Below are positions 1 through 4,184 of a stretch of DNA of 6,453 nt, piece after piece; the first letter of the stretch is position 1; the number at the start of each line of letters is the position of its first letter. Under the pieces are notes generated by a model. It worked only from the letters and a program-made list of their open reading frames with translations. It was not told the origin of the DNA and made no database searches. The position numbers and the translations under genes were made by a program. This DNA is from Balneolaceae bacterium (GTDB lineage: Bacteria; Bacteroidota; Rhodothermia; Balneolales; Balneolaceae). The stretch is taken from assembly GCA_007126675.1 (NCBI GenBank), contig SLAU01000020.1:1-6453 (forward strand), given 5' to 3'.

Positions 1-163
1 CAAAACCATCATAGATACCTCCGTACGAAGTATTTTCACCTTCTTTGAAAGCATCCAGAATCGCATTTTTTACATCAATGTTTGCTTTCCATGTGCTTCC
101 TTCCGGTTCTGCAGCTCTCAGTGTTCCTTTTTCCAGTTGATCTAAAATTTCTTTCCAGCTCAT
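1..163 (-). CDS. dapD: 2,3,4,5-tetrahydropyridine-2,6-dicarboxylate N-succinyltransferase, 5' part
   Basis: This is the first 54 codons of a gene that runs off the left edge of the window. The protein begins MSWKEILDQLEKG and continues with LRAAEP, WKANIDVKNAIL and YGGIYDGF. This is the usual amino-terminal helical part of DapD, which precedes its left-handed beta-helix acyltransferase domain; that catalytic domain is outside the window. Family knowledge: DapD transfers succinyl from succinyl-CoA to tetrahydrodipicolinate, committing the cell to the succinylase branch of meso-diaminopimelate and lysine synthesis in the cytoplasm. The ATG at 161-163 lies 2 nt after the dapA stop codon, so this is the fourth gene of the lysC-dapB-dapA operon. 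No clear Shine-Dalgarno sequence precedes it; an AAGAA lies nearby. The operon position strongly supports the call despite the short fragment. Confidence 0.88.
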   Translation of the reverse strand, partial: MSWKEILDQLEKGTLRAAEPEGSTWKANIDVKNAILDAFKEGENTSYGGIYDGF

Positions 164-165
164 AT

Positions 166-1047
166 TTAATTCTTATTCAGGTTATACCAGTTTTCGATTT
201 CTTTGTCAGCGTTCAGCAACTCTGATAAATCTTTTAACTCGTGCTGAACAAGCGGCGGTTTTACCGCTGCAGATTCAATGATACCTTTCTCTTTTAAAAG
301 TAATTTAGCGGGTGTTGGGTTCGCAGCTGAAAAAAGTGCCTGAACAGCTCTGTCCCAAACTGCGAGCGATGATTCAGATTTGCCCGCTAAACATTTATGA
401 ACATAAAGTTTTGTGGCTTCCGGCCAAACATTCGAAGATACTGAAACAAGCCCGGCACATCCTGCTACACTAAAAAACGGCACCATAGCATCATCACCAC
501 TAAAAAATGAAACATCGGGAGCAGCGTGCCGGAATGCCTTAAAGTCATGCACACTGCCGCTGGCCTCTTTTACCGCCCAAAGGTTTTCGTGCCCCTTAAG
601 CCTGATTAAAACTTCGGGATTCATATCCACACCCGTACGCGATGGAATATTATAGAGCATGCATGGTTTTTCGGCGGTATCAAGCAGCGATTTGAACCAG
701 TGAAGCTGCCCTTCAAGACCGGGTTTTGCGTACAATGGTGTTACAAGAAGAAATGCATCAACATTAAGTTTATTACAGGTGCTGATCCATTCCTTTTGTT
801 CTTCCAGGTTAAACCCGCCTACGCCTGCCATCACAGGGACTTCCGGATTCAGGTCCGAAACAAACTTTATTACTTCCAGTTTTTCATCTCCCGAAAGTGC
901 AAGTCCTTCGCCGGTACTCCCAATCATCAAAATACCGTTTCCGGATTTTTCCTGGCGGCGCACAAGATTTTCCAGGTCAGAATAATGTATAGTGCCATCA
1001 TCCTTCATTGGAGTAATCAGTGCTGTCCAAAGTTGTGTATTCTTCAT
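166..1047 (-). CDS. dapA: 4-hydroxy-tetrahydrodipicolinate synthase
   Basis: This 293-residue cytoplasmic TIM-barrel enzyme of the class I aldolase (DHDPS/NAL) family condenses pyruvate with aspartate semialdehyde, the first step specific to diaminopimelate and lysine. Visible motifs are GSTGEG at 43-48, Tyr106, YNIPSRTG at 132-139 and VKEAS at 159-163. Lys160 is the expected Schiff-base lysine, Tyr132 the proton-relay tyrosine and Arg137 the carboxylate-binding arginine, matching E. coli Lys161, Tyr133 and Arg138. Length is typical (about 290). One oddity is Ser44 where E. coli DapA has Thr44 of the catalytic triad; the hydroxyl is kept, and GSTGE is also seen in N-acetylneuraminate lyases of the same superfamily. 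The operon context and YNIPSRTG make DapA much the better call. Its ATG overlaps the dapB stop codon in an ATGA, and dapD follows after 2 nt, so the genes are probably translationally coupled. Confidence 0.96.
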   Translation of the reverse strand: MKNTQLWTALITPMKDDGTIHYSDLENLVRRQEKSGNGILMIGSTGEGLALSGDEKLEVIKFVSDLNPEVPVMAGVGGFNLEEQKEWISTCNKLNVDAFLLVTPLYAKPGLEGQLHWFKSLLDTAEKPCMLYNIPSRTGVDMNPEVLIRLKGHENLWAVKEASGSVHDFKAFRHAAPDVSFFSGDDAMVPFFSVAGCAGLVSVSSNVWPEATKLYVHKCLAGKSESSLAVWDRAVQALFSAANPTPAKLLLKEKGIIESAAVKPPLVQHELKDLSELLNADKEIENWYNLNKN

Positions 1048-1718
1048 AATTGTTTTTTAAATGCCTGATCAAATATTGATGAGAAATGATATACACCCGC
1101 ATCAATCTGCGGATTTTCCATTAAATACTTTGCTGTCCAAATTGCACCCTCGGCAAAAAGCTTGCGGTCGTGAGCTTCATGTTTTAGATAAATTGATTCA
1201 TACTCAGTTTTTATATGAAGTTCATGTAATCCTTTAACATCCCCTTCGCGTGCTGATGATATTGCTGCTTCTTTACCTAACCAATCCTGCCATGACAGTG
1301 CTGTACCACTTGGAGCATCCTGTTTGTGGATATGATGAACTTCGTGAATATGGAATTCCGGATTTCTCAATAAACCCGATCCATCTCCAAACATACTCAG
1401 CGCTTTGCGAACCAGATTCATTCCGAGGCTGAAGTTTGAACCTATTACCCAGCGTGTGCCGGCTATTTTAACTCTGTCGGGCAAATTGGCCGGCCATTTA
1501 AAACCTGTGGTTCCCCAAACTGCCGGTATTTTTGCTTCGAGCAGTAATTCCAAAATCTCAGAGGCTGCACTACCCGGCACAAATACAATTGCAATATCTG
1601 CTTCCTTTAATGCTTTTACTTTGGGCGGATTATCTTTATCAAAACGAATTGCGTTTTCACCTAAAAGATCAGCTACTGCCCCGCCGGTTTTCCCGGTTCC
1701 GATTACTGCTGTTTTCAT
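1044..1718 (-). CDS. dapB: 4-hydroxy-tetrahydrodipicolinate reductase
   Basis: This 224-residue cytoplasmic oxidoreductase reduces the DapA product to tetrahydrodipicolinate with NAD(P)H. The amino-terminal Rossmann fold opens with GTGKTGG at 7-13. GTTGF at 69-73 lies at the cofactor site. SNFSLGMN at 94-101 leads into the catalytic and tetramerisation domain. The family signature EVHHIHKQDAPSGTAL (126-141) holds the catalytic pair His128-His129 and Lys132, with the same spacing as E. coli His159, His160 and Lys163. HEAHDRKLFAEGA near 180-192 is the conserved carboxy-terminal segment. At 224 residues it is shorter than the roughly 270 of E. coli DapB, because the loops after the first Rossmann strands are trimmed; no key motif is missing. 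The ATG shares an ATGA with the lysC stop, and the TGA shares an ATGA with the dapA start, so it is the second gene of a tightly packed operon. Confidence 0.96.
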   Translation of the reverse strand: MKTAVIGTGKTGGAVADLLGENAIRFDKDNPPKVKALKEADIAIVFVPGSAASEILELLLEAKIPAVWGTTGFKWPANLPDRVKIAGTRWVIGSNFSLGMNLVRKALSMFGDGSGLLRNPEFHIHEVHHIHKQDAPSGTALSWQDWLGKEAAISSAREGDVKGLHELHIKTEYESIYLKHEAHDRKLFAEGAIWTAKYLMENPQIDAGVYHFSSIFDQAFKKQL

Positions 1719-3085
1719 GTAGTTGCAGTTTTAACTTTTTCTGTAATAAATTTTTTATGAAGTACCCGAACCACACCTTCAGCATCACGTTCGTCCACTA
1801 AAAAACATAGATTATGGGAACTGGCGCCGTGGCATATTAATCGGATATTGATATTTTGCAACTCTCCAAAAACCGGACCACTTAACCCGGCTGTGGCGTG
1901 CAATTTATTCCCCACCAACGCGATAAGCGTCAGGCCTTTTTCGAGCCGCACATCACTAAATGTACGTAATTCTTCAATTGCACGGTTAACCGAAGAACTC
2001 TGATTTACGGATTGAGCACCGGTATCAAGCGTTAATGAAACACTAACCTCGCTGGTGGTAACAAGGTCAACACTAATCTTGTATTTTGCCAAAATCTCAA
2101 AAATACGTGCCAGGTATCCAAACCGGTGGAGCATATCCAGGCTGTGAATGGTGATCAGTGTTTGATCGCGCCGAAGGCTAATTGCACGAATCACGGGATT
2201 TTCACGGGTTTGTTTTACAATCCATGTGCCCGGTTTATCCGGATGAATGCTGGAACCAACATACACTTTTACAATTTTGCGTATGGCCGGTTTCAGCGTT
2301 GCCGGGTGAAGAACTTTAGCGCCAAACGTTGAAAGTTCGGCTGCTTCATCAAAAGTAATTTCTGTGATTGGCCGGGCGTCGCTTACAATTCTTGGGTCAG
2401 TACTGTATATCGCAGTTACATCAGTCCAGATTTCCAGTACATCCGCTTCGATAGCTTCAGCAAAAAGTGCTGCCGAATAATCACTGCCTCCCCTTCCAAG
2501 TGTTGTGGTTACACCATCTTCGGTTGACCCGATAAATCCCTGAGATACAATGCGGTTCTTTTTAATTATTGGAATAATTTTCTCTTCTGCTTTCTCCGCC
2601 AATTTAGAAATATGCGGTTCTGCACTGCCATGAAAATCATCGGTGATGATCACTTCGCGCGCATCCAGCCAAATTACATCTCCGGTTAATTCGTTAAGCA
2701 CCTCAGCAAAAATTACGGATGACAATCTCTCCCCGAAAGATAAAAGATGGTCGCGTTCTACCATGGATTCTGCTTCTAAAGCATCGACAGCTCTTTCAAG
2801 GTCTTCCAGAATTTTTTCAACTTTAGTTACTAAAGCTCCATCAGTTTCAAGCTCATGCGCAAGAGTAATATGCCTTTCCTGGATCTGTTTGAGGAATGAA
2901 GTCCTCTCGCTCTCAGAGGATGAGTTAAAAATATGGGTGAGCATGTTCGTAGTTCCGGAGGTGGCACTTACTACAATAACTTTTTTATCATGATCGGCAG
3001 CAACTATCTTTGCACATCTGCGCATGGCTTCCAGATCAGCCATACTTGTACCGCCAAACTTGGCTACTTTAATTAAATCAGGCAT
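1715..3085 (-). CDS. lysC: Aspartate kinase, monofunctional, lysine-sensitive type
   Basis: This 456-residue enzyme phosphorylates aspartate to aspartyl phosphate, the entry step to lysine, diaminopimelate, threonine and methionine. It closely resembles E. coli aspartokinase III and can be numbered residue for residue with it through the regulatory site. The kinase domain (about 1-290) shows KFGGTS at 9-14, SFGERLS with Glu119, LGRGGSD with Arg198 and Asp202, TDP-R at 229-232 and FGAKVLHPAT from 254. Two ACT regions follow (about 305-450). The lysine-site segments are SLDMLHRFGYL (315-325) and SVDLVTTSEVSV (338-349), keeping Met318, Gly323, Val339, Asp340, Ser345 and Glu346. Positions 321 (Arg) and 324 (Tyr) differ from the Ser and Phe of E. 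coli. Thr344 and Thr352, where I recall feedback-resistant E. coli changes, are kept. It is the first gene of the lysC-dapB-dapA-dapD operon; no homoserine dehydrogenase domain is fused. The start ATG has only an A-rich stretch upstream, with no clear ribosome-binding site. I see no lysine riboswitch in the 245-bp intergenic region. Confidence 0.97.
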   Translation of the reverse strand: MPDLIKVAKFGGTSMADLEAMRRCAKIVAADHDKKVIVVSATSGTTNMLTHIFNSSSESERTSFLKQIQERHITLAHELETDGALVTKVEKILEDLERAVDALEAESMVERDHLLSFGERLSSVIFAEVLNELTGDVIWLDAREVIITDDFHGSAEPHISKLAEKAEEKIIPIIKKNRIVSQGFIGSTEDGVTTTLGRGGSDYSAALFAEAIEADVLEIWTDVTAIYSTDPRIVSDARPITEITFDEAAELSTFGAKVLHPATLKPAIRKIVKVYVGSSIHPDKPGTWIVKQTRENPVIRAISLRRDQTLITIHSLDMLHRFGYLARIFEILAKYKISVDLVTTSEVSVSLTLDTGAQSVNQSSSVNRAIEELRTFSDVRLEKGLTLIALVGNKLHATAGLSGPVFGELQNINIRLICHGASSHNLCFLVDERDAEGVVRVLHKKFITEKVKTATT

Positions 3086-3245
3086 TTTTTCGTTTTGTTA
3101 ATAGCCTTTTAATATAAAGAATAATGCACTCTGTTTCAGTCTGAGACCCCCCAAAAAAGTTAAAATTCTTAATGTCTTAAACATGCTCAAAGCTGCTTCT
3201 AAGCAGGATTCAAAGAATGGGTGTAGATTTATGTAACGATTTTTG

Positions 3246-3253
3246 TATTTTTG
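3246..3253 (+). promoter_or_regulatory. Possible Bacteroidota-type -7 element for the bS22-like gene
   Basis: TATTTTTG fits the TAnnTTTG consensus of the Bacteroidota primary sigma factor exactly. Transcription would start near 3260 and give a leader of about 70 nt that includes the hairpin at 3268-3283. The matching TTG expected about 20 nt upstream (near 3223-3226) is absent, so this is half a promoter and only a candidate. Confidence 0.3.
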
Positions 3254-3267
3254 ATGTTCTAATTATT

Positions 3268-3283
3268 GGTGATCACAATCACC
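3268..3283 (+). promoter_or_regulatory. Leader hairpin or operator dyad upstream of the bS22-like gene
   Basis: GGTGAT (3268-3273) and ATCACC (3278-3283) are perfect inverted copies separated by CACA, so they can form a 6-bp stem with a 4-nt loop. The right arm, read as TCACCC at 3279-3284, is also perfectly complementary to the GGGTGA ribosome-binding site at 3319-3324. The two pairings exclude each other. This would suit translational control of the downstream gene if the region is transcribed; otherwise it could be a DNA operator. The dyad is plain in the sequence; its function is inferred. Confidence 0.4.
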
Positions 3284-3318
3284 CTAAGACATTGAATTAT
3301 AAAGTTAACCAAATCATT

Positions 3319-3324
3319 GGGTGA
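3319..3324 (+). promoter_or_regulatory. Ribosome-binding site of the bS22-like gene
   Basis: GGGTGA ends 6 nt before the ATG at 3331. GGTGA matches the 3' half of the Shine-Dalgarno consensus (AGGAGGTGA). It supports the start choice for this very short gene. Confidence 0.55.
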
Positions 3325-3330
3325 ATATTC

Positions 3331-3423
3331 ATGCCAAGCGGAAAGAAAAGAAAGCGAGCAAAAATTGCTAAACATAAGCGTAAGAAAAGACTGCGCAAAA
3401 ACAGGCACAAGAAGAAAAAGTAA
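3331..3423 (+). CDS. bS22-like small basic ribosomal protein (AURKAIP1/COX24 domain family)
   Basis: This 30-codon gene encodes a protein that begins MPSGKKRKRAK and ends KNRHKKKK. Of its residues, 13 are Lys, 6 are Arg and 2 are His, with no acidic residue, as in a peptide threaded into rRNA. The pattern KKRKR, then a central HKRKKRLRK, then a basic tail, matches the short family annotated as AURKAIP1/COX24 domain-containing proteins in Bacteroidota and relatives. Family knowledge: this family is related to mitochondrial mS38 and mycobacterial bS22, which sit on the small ribosomal subunit near the decoding region. A role on this organism's ribosome is inferred from the family. The gene is monocistronic: it follows a dyad-rich leader with a GGGTGA ribosome-binding site and is closed 20 nt later by a strong terminator. 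It falls below most gene-finder length cut-offs but is well supported by family resemblance, ribosome-binding site and terminator. Confidence 0.9.
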   Translation: MPSGKKRKRAKIAKHKRKKRLRKNRHKKKK

Positions 3424-3436
3424 TTAATTTAATTAC

Positions 3437-3472
3437 AAAAAAAGGGGACATGCTATGCGTGTCCCCTTTTTT
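3437..3472. terminator. Bidirectional intrinsic terminator
   Basis: GGGGACA (3444-3450) pairs perfectly with TGTCCCC (3460-3466). The stem can extend inward by TGC against GCG (including one G-T wobble) to a TAT loop, giving about 10 bp. Seven A residues precede it and six T residues follow, so each strand has stem plus U-tract. It serves the 30-codon gene from the left and the converging 215-codon gene from the right. Confidence 0.93.
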
Positions 3473-3494
3473 AATGGTGTTTGGTAAAGTTTAA

Positions 3495-4142
3495 TCAGGC
3501 TGCATTTACAACAACACTGTTATCAACTATTTCGATAATTCGTTTTGCTCTGTACAGTAAGTAGATTAAACGGCGCTCTGTAAATTTCTGTACTTCGATA
3601 AGACTGTTGAGGCCGGCAAATGAAAACTGGAAATAAGAAATTAAATTTATTGCAGTTAAAAATTTACCGCGATCGTCGCCGTCAATTTCAAGATGCCAGC
3701 GGGTTATAATTTCTTCGCCGGACAAGAGTTCGTTTACATCACGGCTTGCCATCTCCATCCATTCACTTGCAACCCGGATACGATGGTTGGCTTCATTAGC
3801 TTCTTGTGGCTGACAATTATCAACCTTAAAGTTCCAGGACATTTCAACATCAATCACAGGCAAAATATTTGATTCTGAAAAATGATCGGTTTGCAGAACA
3901 GGATGTTTATCGGTTCCATCCAGCTGTCGTGCAAGTGCAGCTTCCCGGAATCTGTCCCAGTCAAAATTTATGGATAGTGAGTCCAGATTAGTTGTTGTGT
4001 CTTTGAGATCAATTAAAATCTCAAGGCCTGTAGCATTAATTTTTGATTCTTCCCATGTTTTAAAACTTCGAATCTTAATCTCTCGGTCATTAAGTGAAGC
4101 CTCTATCTTGTTGATGATAGATTGGAATATTGGATATTGCAT
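3495..4142 (-). CDS. Hypothetical protein, 215 residues, unrecognised
   Basis: I do not recognise this family. It is a complete open frame of ordinary composition with no signal peptide, no convincing membrane span and a single Cys (110), so it is probably cytoplasmic. The amino-terminal two-thirds alternates short strands and charged loops (for example GLEILIDLKD at 39-48 and DVEMSWNFKVD at 98-108). The carboxy-terminal third looks helical: a hydrophobic run LTAINLISYFQFSFAGL at 162-178 is followed by an amphipathic basic helix around FTERRLIYLLYRAKRIIEIVD (187-207). I see no catalytic motif. The ATG at 4140-4142 has GGTGA 4 nt upstream, with an in-frame TGA directly before it, so the start is firm. 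It is transcribed divergently from rqcH with only 42 bp between start codons and ends at the bidirectional terminator, so it is a single-gene unit. A functional link to RqcH is only a possibility. Confidence 0.8.
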   Translation of the reverse strand: MQYPIFQSIINKIEASLNDREIKIRSFKTWEESKINATGLEILIDLKDTTTNLDSLSINFDWDRFREAALARQLDGTDKHPVLQTDHFSESNILPVIDVEMSWNFKVDNCQPQEANEANHRIRVASEWMEMASRDVNELLSGEEIITRWHLEIDGDDRGKFLTAINLISYFQFSFAGLNSLIEVQKFTERRLIYLLYRAKRIIEIVDNSVVVNAA

Positions 4143-4160
4143 TCAGTCACCATATGTTTG
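4130..4160 (+). promoter_or_regulatory. Bacteroidota-type promoter for the rqcH-aroK-aroB operon
   Basis: TTG at 4130-4132 and TATGTTTG at 4153-4160 match the -33 TTG and -7 TAnnTTTG elements of the Bacteroidota primary sigma factor, with 20 nt between them, which is the expected spacing. Transcription would begin near 4164 and give a leader of about 21 nt before the ATG at 4185. The -33 element lies inside the first codons of the divergent gene, so the two transcription units share control DNA. No ribosome-binding site is visible before rqcH. Confidence 0.65.
4147..4151 (-). promoter_or_regulatory. Ribosome-binding site of the 215-residue hypothetical gene
   Basis: On the minus strand GGTGA lies 4 nt before the ATG at 4142. 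It matches the 3' half of the Shine-Dalgarno consensus and supports the start of a gene that cannot be confirmed by homology here. Confidence 0.5.
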
Positions 4161-4184
4161 ATTTTTCTAAATTTCACTCTTGTA

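Larger units (their letters stand above)
3164..3298. repeat. Inverted repeat pair in the divergent lysC / small ribosomal gene intergenic region
   Basis: AATGTCTTA at 3171-3179 is the exact reverse complement of TAAGACATT at 3285-3293. The match resumes after a 2-nt gap with AATTC at 3164-3168 against GAATT at 3294-3298. The arm centres are about 114 bp apart, close to eleven helical turns, and each arm has the same orientation relative to the gene it precedes (lysC on the minus strand, the 30-codon gene on the plus strand). This could be a shared operator with looping. A 9-bp match in 245 bp of AT-rich DNA can also arise by chance, so the functional reading is weak although the repeat itself is certain. 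Confidence 0.35.

Noticed and set aside
413..1068. Plus-strand open frames opposite dapA
   Set aside because: They are antisense shadows of a clearly conserved gene, with no family resemblance or translation signals.
3111..3139. Sigma-70-like promoter for lysC on the minus strand (CTGAAA, 17 nt, TATATT)
   Set aside because: It fits the E. coli consensus only partly, and the rqcH promoter indicates a Bacteroidota-type sigma factor. No TAnnTTTG element was found upstream of lysC, so its promoter is left unassigned.
3147..3158. C6-A6 homopolymer tract as a phase-variation switch
   Set aside because: The runs are short, lie in an intergenic region about 60 bp upstream of lysC, and lysine biosynthesis is not a plausible phase-variable function.
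3086..3330. Lysine riboswitch or T-box upstream of lysC
   Set aside because: The interval shows only short dyads; none of the conserved junction sequences or long helices of those elements are visible.
4122..4184. Upstream TTG start that would extend RqcH by 21 residues
   Set aside because: It lies upstream of the predicted promoter -33 element, inside the divergent gene, and the extension does not fit the family's amino terminus. The ATG at 4185 aligns with the usual start.
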